DNA of 64,000 bases, taken from assembly GCA_002839435.1 (NCBI GenBank), contig PGYA01000002.1:62001-126000 (forward strand). Direction: 5' to 3'. The notes under the pieces are model-generated. The model had not been told where the DNA came from, did no database searches, and saw only the letters and a program-made list of their open reading frames with translations. This DNA is from Candidatus Riflebacteria bacterium HGW-Riflebacteria-2 (GTDB lineage: Bacteria; Muiribacteriota; Ozemobacteria; Ozemobacterales; Ozemobacteraceae). A program made the translations under genes and the position numbers. Shown here piece by piece: positions 43,521 to 52,459 of this stretch; the stretch's first letter is position 1, and each line of letters starts with the position of its first letter.

Positions 43521-45055
43521 TGGCACATCGTTGGGATCCGGCTACCGGCTACTATCAGCGCACGCTGGTGCTGGTCATACTGGTTTACCTGCTCCTGACA
43601 CTTCTGCCACTGACTCTGCCATTTCTTGACACCGGCTGGAAATCAACAACCAACAATGGCCCTACCATAAAGCTTCTTGGCCGTTCACTGCAACTCGCCT
43701 CTTTGTCAGCATGTATCGCGGTCGGGCTCGGTCTGTTTGCCGGTATAGGCCTCTGGCACGCGCAAAGCCCGGTTTACCGGCTGCGCGGACTGGTTATCCT
43801 GAGTATGCTGCTGCCACCATATCTGCTCATACAGGGCTGGATGTCGCTGGCCTGGTCACCACCACCAGGACTGTCATTCATAAAGACTCCCGCCGGGCTG
43901 AGCTGGGCAGCGCTGATCCTGGGAACTTCGATGGCTCCTCTTGCTGCTGTTCTGATCGGGATCGGACGCTGTTTCATTCCGCTCGCCGCGTTGGAAAGTC
44001 TGGCTTTGCAACAGGGCACCGGCACGGCGTTGCGAAGAGTGGCTGTTCCGGCGGTTCTGCCACTACTGGCGGCTGCCTGGCTGATAATCGCAATGCTCTG
44101 TCTGCTTGAAGGCGGAGTACCCCTGAGTTTGCAGTTTCCGGTCTTTGCCACCGAAATTACCTCGCGTTTTCTTGGCGGCGAAAACCCTGTCGCACTGGCA
44201 AAAAACGTGTGGCCGCTTTATTTTTGCTCTCTACTGCTGGGAATCTGTGCTCTTCTGGTCATTCGCCGCTGCCGACACAGCAGCGATGGCAACACACCAG
44301 GCCCGCAACACTTTATGCTGCATGTAAACTCGCTGCCGGCATGGTTCCGATTGATGACAAAAACCGGCTGGTTAATTTTGTCAGTGCTGATCGCGCTGCC
44401 TTTGTCAGGGCTGTTGCGCCTCGCTTTTACCGGCAGCGTATACAATCTGACCATGAATTATGACGGCATGGCGCTGCTGCGATCACTGCTTCTTGCACTG
44501 GCAAGTGCTTGTCTGGCGGCGCTGCTCGTCGTGCCGACCGCAGCGGCACTGGCAGAAAAAAAACGCAGCTGGCTTCTGCTGCCGGCATTGCTGCCGCTGG
44601 CGCTGCCCGCCAGCATCACCGGTATTACCTGGGCGGCGTGGGGTGCTCGCATGCACGCCTGTTGTCGCTGGCTGCCTGAGATCACGCCGCTGCTGCTGAG
44701 TCATCTCGGACGCATAATGCCCTTTGCCCTGCTGGTTTCGCTCGCGTTATGGAGTCTGCAGCAGCGCAAGTCTCCGCGCGAAGCCGTTTTTATGCATAGA
44801 CACCACTTCTGGCAGCGTATACGCGTAGAATGGCCACATTACCTGCTGGTTTTCATGGTCGCTGCCGTTTTTTCACTGCGCGAACTCGAGATTTCGCTGC
44901 TCACAGTGCCACCGGGTGGTGAAACCCTGCCGATACGGGTATTCAACCTGCTGCACTATGGCGCCGGCTCGGACGTTGCCCGCCTCAGCCTTCTGCTCGC
45001 CGTTCCGATAACCATAGCGGCATTACTTATTGCACAAAAGTGGGAAAAAGCCTGA
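43520..45055 (+). CDS. ABC importer permease, FbpB-type (two fused permease halves)
   Basis: A 511-residue inner-membrane protein with about 12 helices. It is two permease domains in tandem, as in FbpB/SfuB ferric permeases. Each half carries an EAA-like coupling loop: ALESLALQQGTGTALRRVAVP in the first and AVFMHRHHFWQRIRVEWPHY in the second. The second is degenerate and lacks the Gly of the EAA motif. The closing VPPGGETLPIRVFNLLHYG is typical of this group. The start overlaps the binding-protein stop, and its end overlaps the ATPase start at TGATG. Confidence 0.92.
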   Translation: MAHRWDPATGYYQRTLVLVILVYLLLTLLPLTLPFLDTGWKSTTNNGPTIKLLGRSLQLASLSACIAVGLGLFAGIGLWHAQSPVYRLRGLVILSMLLPPYLLIQGWMSLAWSPPPGLSFIKTPAGLSWAALILGTSMAPLAAVLIGIGRCFIPLAALESLALQQGTGTALRRVAVPAVLPLLAAAWLIIAMLCLLEGGVPLSLQFPVFATEITSRFLGGENPVALAKNVWPLYFCSLLLGICALLVIRRCRHSSDGNTPGPQHFMLHVNSLPAWFRLMTKTGWLILSVLIALPLSGLLRLAFTGSVYNLTMNYDGMALLRSLLLALASACLAALLVVPTAAALAEKKRSWLLLPALLPLALPASITGITWAAWGARMHACCRWLPEITPLLLSHLGRIMPFALLVSLALWSLQQRKSPREAVFMHRHHFWQRIRVEWPHYLLVFMVAAVFSLRELEISLLTVPPGGETLPIRVFNLLHYGAGSDVARLSLLLAVPITIAALLIAQKWEKA

Positions 45056-45762
45056 TGACAAATGTTACCAAACCATCACCGATGCAAGCCATCAGCGTAA
45101 AAATTGCAAATCTCTGCTTCAATCGTGACCGGATGACAATCATCAGCAACCTTTCTTACGAGTTTGCTGGTGGTCGTGTCACTCTGCTGACTGGTCCTTC
45201 GGGCTGCGGAAAAACCACACTTCTGCGCCTGTTGGCCGGACTTGAAGCTCCGGATTCCGGCGAAATAACTTGCAATGGTGCCCTCTGGAGCAGTTCCCGT
45301 CAGATCATGCCCCCCTGGCTGCGCAACCTTAACATGCTTTTTCAGACAGACGCACTCTGGCCTGATCAGACTGTCGGCGAGCAGATAAACTGGGTAAAAA
45401 GCCGCAGTAAGCAAAATGCGAACGCAGTGAACATAGATGAAATTACGACAGGGCTTGCAATAAACGAGCTGCTGCAGCGTTACCCGGCGGGGCTCTCCGG
45501 CGGCGAGGCCCGCCGTTGCCAGCTCGCCCGCATACTGGCTGGGAATCCTTCATTGCTGTTGCTCGACGAACCGCTTTCCGGCCAGGATAGCATGACAGCC
45601 GGCAAAACTGCACAGCTGCTGGCAAACCTGTTTGCCAGAAATCCTGTTACCGCTATTGTGGTGAGTCATGAAACCGCACTATTTGCGGATTTTGGCTGGC
45701 AACCGCTTCATCTGCCAGATATCAACGGCTTGCCGCTCGTTTCGATATCCACAACGCCGTAG
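45055..45762 (+). CDS. ABC importer ATPase, FbpC-type
   Basis: A 235-residue nucleotide-binding subunit. It has Walker A GPSGCGKTT, a Q-loop region (MLFQTDALWPDQ), signature LSGGEARRCQLARIL, Walker B LLLLDEPLSGQD and switch histidine VSHE. It lacks the ~100-residue C-terminal regulatory domain of long FbpC/MalK proteins, so it is a minimal ATPase. I start at ATG 45055, which shares its A with the permease TGA; a GTG at 45040 is possible. The last 41 nt overlap the 3' end of the minus-strand FHA gene, an antisense convergence without room for a terminator. Confidence 0.94.
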   Translation: MTNVTKPSPMQAISVKIANLCFNRDRMTIISNLSYEFAGGRVTLLTGPSGCGKTTLLRLLAGLEAPDSGEITCNGALWSSSRQIMPPWLRNLNMLFQTDALWPDQTVGEQINWVKSRSKQNANAVNIDEITTGLAINELLQRYPAGLSGGEARRCQLARILAGNPSLLLLDEPLSGQDSMTAGKTAQLLANLFARNPVTAIVVSHETALFADFGWQPLHLPDINGLPLVSISTTP

Positions 45763-47728
45763 CAATAGAGATCAGAGGCAGTAACAGCATCGGGTCATCG
45801 GCGGCGGCTGAAATATGATTGATGATATTCAGCAGCATTGGATGCTCGTGATAGAGCCTGCCACCAACGTACACCCCTGAACTGACCAGAGTCAGGAACC
45901 TGAAAAAGCCGCGATCAGGACCGGCAACAAAAGCAAAGAAGCCCATTGCCACGCCAGATGCTCCGGCCAGCAGAAAGTGCTGCTGCTCAAATATGGCGCC
46001 TTCGGTAATAATCAGCATCCTGATGTTTTCTACCAGAAAGAAGAAGCCGAATATGAAAGAAATCCATCTGACCGAAGGCAACGGCCTGTAATCTTCCGGT
46101 GTCGCCTGTTTTATCTGGCCTGGAGCGCCATCAGGCTGACGATCGTTGCGCGGATCTCCAGTTGGCTCAGGCGGCTGCCGGTGCTGAGCTGGCGGTGCCG
46201 TACGATTGCGCGCTGCCTGTATGGCTTTCGCAACATAATCATCGTCACTTTCTTCATCGGCAGGAGGCGGGGGTGGCGGCATAACCGGTCTTGCTGGTTT
46301 TGAAGGAGCAGGTGGAGGTGGCGGGGTTGCAGGCTTAGCCGATGGTCTGGCAGAAGGCGGTGGTGGTGGTGGCGGTGGTGGTGGCGGTGGTGGTGGTGGT
46401 GGAACAGCTGCCCTGGCGGGTGGAGCGGCTGAAGGGCGCGGGACTGCCGGTGGCGGAGAGGCAGGCTGGGGCTCAGGCATCTTCACAGCAGTAAATTCAC
46501 CGGTTTTTTGGGCAGATTCAGGAATACTGAACATCATAGTCGGCAGGTTACCGCTCTCAGGCTGAGGCTTTTGCGGGCCTTCAACAACAGATATCACAAT
46601 GTCGGCAACTTTTATTTCGTCGTTCTGATATATTGGAACCGGCCCTGATGGCTTTTCACCATTGACCCAGCTGCCATTTGAACTGCCAAGATCTTCGAAA
46701 CAGATTTTGTCATCATTCATTACAAAATGGGCATGTTTGCGGCTGACCAGGCGGCTCGCAAGAACCATCTGACAATCATTACCACGCCCGAGAACCCACG
46801 GGAACCCTTTTACCGCAACCGGTTCAGCACCACCAGCAGAAAGCAGCAGATCGCCAGTATCCGCTGCAACTGGCTGAGAATCAGGCCGGGCATCTCCATA
46901 TCTAGCGGCAGACTGCGCCGCCTTACCGACCAGCCCGGCAGCGGCGGCCACGGCGGCACCTTTCAGCAGATTTCCGGCAGCAGCAGCAGCCTTGCCGGCA
47001 AATTCCGAACCTATATCAGGTGAGTTTTTCGGAAACGGGAAAGCGCCCAGATCAACCGGCGCTCCACCAGACGAAGAACCGCCTGAACTGCCCGGCCCAC
47101 CCGAAGGCGAAAAACCACCAGGCCCTGATGGCCCGCCAGAGGAGTCTGGATCATCGTCTTGAGCGGGGCTGTTTACATCTGGCAGAGAATCGATATCAGG
47201 CAGATCGAGATCGATGAAATCGCCCTCAGGAACATACGCCGGCAAACTGCTCTCGGGAGCATCACCGATCTTTTGCCATTCTGCTTTCAATTCCTGTATT
47301 GACTGCGAAATATCAGCAGGGTCGACGATGCTTCCATCGCTTTTGATCAGACAATTTCTGACTGCGTCGGCAGTTACATCGACCACCTGTACGTGCAGGC
47401 CCTTGTCGCTGCGGTTGACATTCCAGGTTTTGCCAGATGAGCCGGTAAGCACAGCTGCCTGAAACATATTGTTTTCCAGAGTAAAAACCATCTGATGCGT
47501 CGCAGAATACAGGCTGAGACTGCGATCGTCGAGAGAGCCATCCCAGTTGCCGGGAGACGCGGCGGGCGGGGCATTCTGAAATACCGCCATGGCAACGATT
47601 CCTGAGCACAGGGCGACCGCTGCATCGGCAATCAGTTTTTCATCGCTGCCAAAATTGTCTATTTGCGCCGCCAACTGCTCGAGTGCAGGCGCAAAGGGAG
47701 TCAGATCGAGCGATTCTTTGACGGTCAT
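45722..47728 (-). CDS. FHA-domain, poly-proline, membrane protein (third gene of unknown operon)
   Basis: A 668-residue protein. The N-terminal ~160 residues form an unrecognised alpha/beta domain (ALEQLAAQIDNFGSDEKLIA...). A Gly/Ser/Pro linker (195-235) and an Ala-rich helix (240-280) follow. The FHA domain (about 302-385: LGRGNDCQMVLASRLVSRKHAHF...LGSSNGSWVNG) is a phosphothreonine reader. A proline-rich region includes sixteen consecutive prolines (443-458) and further Pro blocks. The last ~115 residues contain three or four membrane helices, so the FHA domain hangs from the membrane on a stiff proline rod. Its ATG overlaps the 981-residue gene's stop (ATGA), with GGAGG upstream. Confidence 0.88.
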   Translation of the reverse strand: MTVKESLDLTPFAPALEQLAAQIDNFGSDEKLIADAAVALCSGIVAMAVFQNAPPAASPGNWDGSLDDRSLSLYSATHQMVFTLENNMFQAAVLTGSSGKTWNVNRSDKGLHVQVVDVTADAVRNCLIKSDGSIVDPADISQSIQELKAEWQKIGDAPESSLPAYVPEGDFIDLDLPDIDSLPDVNSPAQDDDPDSSGGPSGPGGFSPSGGPGSSGGSSSGGAPVDLGAFPFPKNSPDIGSEFAGKAAAAAGNLLKGAAVAAAAGLVGKAAQSAARYGDARPDSQPVAADTGDLLLSAGGAEPVAVKGFPWVLGRGNDCQMVLASRLVSRKHAHFVMNDDKICFEDLGSSNGSWVNGEKPSGPVPIYQNDEIKVADIVISVVEGPQKPQPESGNLPTMMFSIPESAQKTGEFTAVKMPEPQPASPPPAVPRPSAAPPARAAVPPPPPPPPPPPPPPPPSARPSAKPATPPPPPAPSKPARPVMPPPPPPADEESDDDYVAKAIQAARNRTAPPAQHRQPPEPTGDPRNDRQPDGAPGQIKQATPEDYRPLPSVRWISFIFGFFFLVENIRMLIITEGAIFEQQHFLLAGASGVAMGFFAFVAGPDRGFFRFLTLVSSGVYVGGRLYHEHPMLLNIINHISAAADDPMLLLPLISIATALWISKRAASR

Positions 47729-50670
47729 GAACTGCCTCCGGTTTTGCCGAAACAGATGTCGGTCACCAGCAGATCGTATTTGATGACCAGCCCGAACATG
47801 ACATAGACGGCAATACCTACCTGAGGAATATCAATAACTGCCGCCTTGAAGATGTTAAAACCCTTGTCGATCAGCGACATGGCCTTTATCGCCGGGGCTA
47901 CCGCCGTCCCGCCCGAAAACACTATGCCGAGAAGCGCGACGCCGAGTGAACCACAGGCAACCAGTGTACTGGCAATATTGGTGATTTCATCTATTCTGGC
48001 AGTGGCAATTTCATAATCACCATATCTGCAGCTGACATCGACGACCTGAGTACTGAAATGATGACGCACCGGCTCCCAGTCGCGCTCGAGCCATTGTTGC
48101 GTTGCGTATTTGTAAACATTACCAACCACCAGATTCGGCTGCCGGCCGAGCACAGCAAACTTCATCTTGATATCCTGCATGTCGAGATCTTTGATCTCTT
48201 CACTGATCGGATGGCTGGTCATTTGGTTGACAAACTCGCCGATAAGCGCATCGAGGACCTTTTCAATTCCGTTATCAGCTATCTCACCAGAAGTATTGGA
48301 CGCCTTGATGATTTTTTCGACCTCTGCCTTAACCTCTGCATTATGCTCACAGAGCCAGTCAAGAACCCAGGCGGCAAAGCCCTTTGCCTTTTTGCATACC
48401 CAGCCGATAAAAGCTGAGGCCATACGGTAAATCAATTTGCCAAGCCGGGTAAACAGACTGGCAGCAAAATTCAGAACAGCCTGAAATACTTCCTGCATGG
48501 CATTGAAAAAATTTGAAACCCAGCCTGAGGCGGTAGTCAGGGCGTCATCGGCAGCGCCTTTAGCCCGGTTTGCCCACTCTACCAGCTCATCCCAGTGTTT
48601 GCTGGAACTGGCAAGCAGATCGCGAAATGCCGCAATTTTTGCACTCAGAGCTGCGGCAAGGTCATCAATTACCTTAACCAGATCGTCGAGCATACTGCCG
48701 ATAGATTTGGCCAGGCGCCCCCCCAGGTTGCCGAGACCCTCGAGAAAGCCGTTGATCCCGGTTCTTATTCTCTTCAGCATGGGTGCAATGTATTTTGTCG
48801 CTTTTTCGCCGAGAGACCCGAAAAAATCGCCAAGCCACGAAGCACCACGCGCTATCCAGCTGCCAAATCTGGTTTTGGCCAGCCATTCGATCTTGGCGCG
48901 CCCCCAGCTGGAAATACCGTGTCCGGCGGCTGTCAGGTGCTTACCGCCTTCAAGCAGGTTAAGCATAATACCGATGAGGCTGCTCATCAATCCTTCAAAG
49001 CGGCTTTTAACCAGATCTTCATGCCCCTTGAAGCGCCTGAAAAAAGTATCTGAGCCTTTTACCGCAACCAGCAGCAATTGTACTCCGGCGATGGCGAGAT
49101 CGATGTCTTCTTCCTTTTTGCCGGCCAGCTGAAGACAGAAATGGTAACGGTAATACTGCAGTTTTTTCTGAAAAGCCGCCGAATAGAGCTTGAGACGATA
49201 AGGTGTCAGATCGGCTTCGTAAGCCTTTATGCGCCCTTCCTGCTCCTGATCGAGCAGCATCAGAAAAACCTGTTTTTTATCAGGATCAGTGGGCAGTAAT
49301 ATCGCCTTTGCTTTTAATTCAGCCTTCTTGAACGCTTCTTCGATTTCAGGCAGTCTGATTTTCCACAGGCCTTTGGCTGCTGTCTTCTGCTGCGGCAACG
49401 GCACTGACTCTTTGCCAATCGAAGGTGTGAATCTGGCGAGAGCCACACCGAAAAGTTTACGCTTTTCGCCCGGCATTTCTACCGGCAGAATCAGATTGCC
49501 GCGAACCTCACCGCCGGTGACCTGCTCTGGCAGAATTTCCAATGACTCGATCGCGGGATCCTGCTGCAAACCTTTCTTTTCGGCCAGGCAGGACAATGTT
49601 ATTGCTGGCGCTACCGGTATGACAACAGTCTTTTCAAGCGGTACCGCCTTTTTGCCTTCTCCAAGCATGAGCCTGACTTCGTCATAAAAACGATCTTTTG
49701 GCCTATATGAAAGCTCGGCCGGAGCTGCATAGCGCAGTTCAACGAAACCTTCGCCGTCGGTGCGGGCACCTTCGGTCAAAATGCTTCCCAGTGGCTTGGC
49801 CTGAGAAACCTTATCCCAGACGAACTGTACCGGCATATTGGCAAGCGGGTCGCCAGTCGCTTCCTGGCGCAATTTGATACGGGCAGTAATTTCCTGGCCG
49901 GGCTGCGCCGGTAATTCCGGCGAAAAAGTGACATCGACCGCAACCTGGGCCGGGCAAAGGACAAATGGTATTTCAAGCTTGCCGGTCGGCCGCTCTGAGG
50001 GCTTAACCCGAGAAAAGGCTTTAACAACCAGTTTGCCGCGCGAGGGCTCTTTGAGCTCGGGCATGGCCCGAGCACTGCACCAGGTGCTGACTGGTGGAAT
50101 GACACCCTTATCGAGTTCTGAACAAATCAGAACATCTTCTTCAAACGATGATTCAAGCCTGAATTCGAAGTCTTCATCAGGAGCGCGAAAAACTTCGCCG
50201 GTAGCGGCATCGACCTGCTCTACCCACACTGTCAGCTTGCACGTGCTCTGACCGTCTGCCATCAGCCAGATTTCTGAATCTTTCCAGCATTCGTCGGGAG
50301 AAACGGTATAACCCATCGCCTGTGCCGGTTCAGCCACATAGACATCACATTCGGCGTTAAGCGGCTCAAGTTGCGCAGAATCTGAAGCCACCGGTAATGC
50401 TTTGATGTAGACGCGCACAGGTTTGCTGAATTTATCGGGGTTTTTATAGCTGACAAACTGGTCGGTTACAGCGACGCTGGCCGCAACGACTTCGCCCTGA
50501 TCCTGAATCGTGAAAGACAGCCAACCGGCCGGTTCACAGACAAATTCAGGACTCTGAAAATCACAGGGATTATACTGACCGTTCTGATCGCGGGCAAGCA
50601 TGCGCACGCGAATCGCGGCCGGCACCCAGCGTTTACTGGCAGCATCATATTCTATCGAAAAATCTGGCAT
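47725..50670 (-). CDS. Large protein with Ig-like domains and long amphipathic helices, unknown
   Basis: A 981-residue protein without a signal peptide. Residues 1-480 look like serial beta-sandwich domains. One, at about 240-355, has the Ig-like layout PAQPGQEITARIKLRQEATG...TDGEGFVELRYAAP. Residues about 485-780 are long amphipathic helices rich in Gly, Ala and Trp (SWGRAKIEWLAKTRFG, SWLGDFFGSLGEKATKYIAP, GFAAWVLDWLCEHNAE), resembling tape-measure or membrane-disrupting helices. Near the C-terminus two hydrophobic segments (STLVACGSLGVALLGIVFSGG and VGIAVYVMFGLVIKYDLLV) could span the membrane. No family is recognised. It starts 1 nt after the 575-residue gene, with GGAGG upstream, and overlaps the FHA gene by 4 nt. 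Confidence 0.88.
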   Translation of the reverse strand: MPDFSIEYDAASKRWVPAAIRVRMLARDQNGQYNPCDFQSPEFVCEPAGWLSFTIQDQGEVVAASVAVTDQFVSYKNPDKFSKPVRVYIKALPVASDSAQLEPLNAECDVYVAEPAQAMGYTVSPDECWKDSEIWLMADGQSTCKLTVWVEQVDAATGEVFRAPDEDFEFRLESSFEEDVLICSELDKGVIPPVSTWCSARAMPELKEPSRGKLVVKAFSRVKPSERPTGKLEIPFVLCPAQVAVDVTFSPELPAQPGQEITARIKLRQEATGDPLANMPVQFVWDKVSQAKPLGSILTEGARTDGEGFVELRYAAPAELSYRPKDRFYDEVRLMLGEGKKAVPLEKTVVIPVAPAITLSCLAEKKGLQQDPAIESLEILPEQVTGGEVRGNLILPVEMPGEKRKLFGVALARFTPSIGKESVPLPQQKTAAKGLWKIRLPEIEEAFKKAELKAKAILLPTDPDKKQVFLMLLDQEQEGRIKAYEADLTPYRLKLYSAAFQKKLQYYRYHFCLQLAGKKEEDIDLAIAGVQLLLVAVKGSDTFFRRFKGHEDLVKSRFEGLMSSLIGIMLNLLEGGKHLTAAGHGISSWGRAKIEWLAKTRFGSWIARGASWLGDFFGSLGEKATKYIAPMLKRIRTGINGFLEGLGNLGGRLAKSIGSMLDDLVKVIDDLAAALSAKIAAFRDLLASSSKHWDELVEWANRAKGAADDALTTASGWVSNFFNAMQEVFQAVLNFAASLFTRLGKLIYRMASAFIGWVCKKAKGFAAWVLDWLCEHNAEVKAEVEKIIKASNTSGEIADNGIEKVLDALIGEFVNQMTSHPISEEIKDLDMQDIKMKFAVLGRQPNLVVGNVYKYATQQWLERDWEPVRHHFSTQVVDVSCRYGDYEIATARIDEITNIASTLVACGSLGVALLGIVFSGGTAVAPAIKAMSLIDKGFNIFKAAVIDIPQVGIAVYVMFGLVIKYDLLVTDICFGKTGGSS

Positions 50671-50671
50671 G

Positions 50672-52399
50672 TCAGAAAACCTCCAGGATATAGGCGGGGC
50701 CGCCGCCAGGCGAGACAGTTACGGTGGCTGTGCAGGTCTGGCCGCCACCTGAGCCGGTAATATAAATCATAGAAGGTTGCGGTATCGTATTGGCAGGGGT
50801 ATCAGCTCTCTGGCCGACCAGACAGGTAAGCCGGCAACCACCGGTAATCTGGCTGAGTGTCATCCAGCCTTCGCCCTGCCCGGCAAGCGTAATGGAAGCA
50901 TCGCCGGCCGGAACCAGCGGACCGTTGTTTTCGCTTTTCCAGACAGCGACCAGCAGTTCTGCCGGAGCTTCGGCGGTTACTGCAAGATTGTAGCTGCTTA
51001 CCTGAAGGACGTAGGTCGTGGTGTTCACGGCAGCATCAGCGGCACCAGCGCCGATAGCAGCGCCAATAGATGGCGGCACGCCGGCCTGCATGAGCTCGGC
51101 CGAGCCCTTGGCCTTTATCCACGAGGTGATCTGTGTGGTAAGCGGATCGTTGGTATTGACGTTTTCCCACCAGCCCTTGTCGTGAGCGAACAGAGTTTCT
51201 TCGCAGAGCATCAGCATGAATCCGGCAAAGGCGGTAAAACTCAGAAACGAGGCAACCCGGCCGCTGACCGGCAGGGACTGCCCAGTGCGAGTCAACACCA
51301 GATAAAGCGTATAAAGCGCAAGCCCCCAGCCAAAAGTAGGCCCGTATTGCCACGACGAGCATGAAAACATGCCGGCTGAGACACCAAGAAACATCAGCTG
51401 TGACAGACCTGCATAAGAAACCTTTTTGAAAGCCGGCTGACCGGTCTGACCGGCCATCTGCATAGCAAAACGGGCAAGCCAGCCGCCAAGAGCAAGCGGC
51501 AGAATCGAGCCAACCATGCCGAGACTGAGAAAACTCAGCATGTTCTGCGACTGATGTGGCAGTTTATCACTGAGCCAGCGCGAAAAAACAATACCAACCG
51601 CCAGCGCCGCCAGATTAAAACCGAGATGCGGCGTACAGGCGGACGCCACCTGTTTTGGCATCGAGAACAGCCGGCGCAGACCATTTATCAAACCGTTACT
51701 GCGAAAAGCTCGCCACATGCCGAGCACCACCGCGCCGCCGAGCAGCCAGCCAAAAGCCGCTGGCCATTCGTTGCCCTTGATCGCGATATGACTGCCAACC
51801 TTGAAATCGCCAAGAGTATAATCGATGTACCATGGCAGGCCACCGCCGAAAACTGTGCTGTTATAGCTGCCAAGACGCGAAAACATCATGCTGATATTGC
51901 TGTTTTTGTCGAAGCCATCGTTGCCAACCGCTATCAAAAAAGTATGCAGCAGAAAGGCGATTACACCGAAAATCAGCATTACATGCACACGCCGGAAAGT
52001 ATTACGCAAAACCTGCACCAGCAGGCTACGCAGATCGAAACTGACAAAACCGGGTAATTCAGCCGCCGATTTCGGCTCTTTGCCGGTATAAGATGGCTGC
52101 AAAGGCTGGGCTTCCTGTGATTCTCGCTGCCCTGAACGATGTTCGGCGACAGCATGCTTCTTTTCAGCAGAAGCGGCGCGAGATTCGGTTTCGAGATACT
52201 GACCGGCGGCAGGCGGCGCCCAGGCGCTGCCGTTCCAGATCAGCCATTTTCCCGTTTCGGCCGAGATCTGCCACCAGTTGCCGTCGCGATCCTGGCACCG
52301 CAGCTGATCGACTTCACGCACAAAGGCATCAGCACCGAGCCGGCCAGTTTTGAGCTCCTGGCGCAGGCGCACATATTTTTGTTCGAGTTTTTGCCGCAA
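50672..52399 (-). CDS. Multi-membrane protein with N-terminal WW-like motif, first gene of unknown operon
   Basis: Residues 1-25 form a short SHOCT-like helix (LRQELKTGRLGADAFVREV). Residues 33-62 hold a tryptophan motif, DGNWWQISAETGKWLIWNG, then W-APP, of the kind seen in short repeats of many bacterial membrane proteins. A linker leads to about eight membrane helices (135-420). The C-terminal 120 residues (about 455-575) are an exported-type beta domain (YVLQVSSYNLAVTAEAPAELLVAVWKSE...GEGWMTLSQITGGCRLTC). The frame opens with TTG at 52399, with GAGAGG and AGGAT upstream; no good ATG is near. Function unknown. It leads the operon of three, with a 60-nt gap behind the propeller gene. Confidence 0.85.
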   Translation of the reverse strand: MRQKLEQKYVRLRQELKTGRLGADAFVREVDQLRCQDRDGNWWQISAETGKWLIWNGSAWAPPAAGQYLETESRAASAEKKHAVAEHRSGQRESQEAQPLQPSYTGKEPKSAAELPGFVSFDLRSLLVQVLRNTFRRVHVMLIFGVIAFLLHTFLIAVGNDGFDKNSNISMMFSRLGSYNSTVFGGGLPWYIDYTLGDFKVGSHIAIKGNEWPAAFGWLLGGAVVLGMWRAFRSNGLINGLRRLFSMPKQVASACTPHLGFNLAALAVGIVFSRWLSDKLPHQSQNMLSFLSLGMVGSILPLALGGWLARFAMQMAGQTGQPAFKKVSYAGLSQLMFLGVSAGMFSCSSWQYGPTFGWGLALYTLYLVLTRTGQSLPVSGRVASFLSFTAFAGFMLMLCEETLFAHDKGWWENVNTNDPLTTQITSWIKAKGSAELMQAGVPPSIGAAIGAGAADAAVNTTTYVLQVSSYNLAVTAEAPAELLVAVWKSENNGPLVPAGDASITLAGQGEGWMTLSQITGGCRLTCLVGQRADTPANTIPQPSMIYITGSGGGQTCTATVTVSPGGGPAYILEVF

Positions 52400-52459
52400 A
52401 TCCTAACCTCTCTGACTATCGAAAAAGTATAAGCGCTGTAGATTCACAATTCAATAGGC

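Noticed and set aside
46353..46402. GGT/GGC trinucleotide tract that looks like a microsatellite
   Set aside because: It is the coding sequence of the sixteen-proline rod of the FHA protein, in frame; kept as a protein feature.
45722..52399. Type VI or phage-like contractile system in the three-gene operon
   Set aside because: FHA and tape-measure-like helices are suggestive, but no sheath, tube, baseplate or ClpV-like gene is adjacent.
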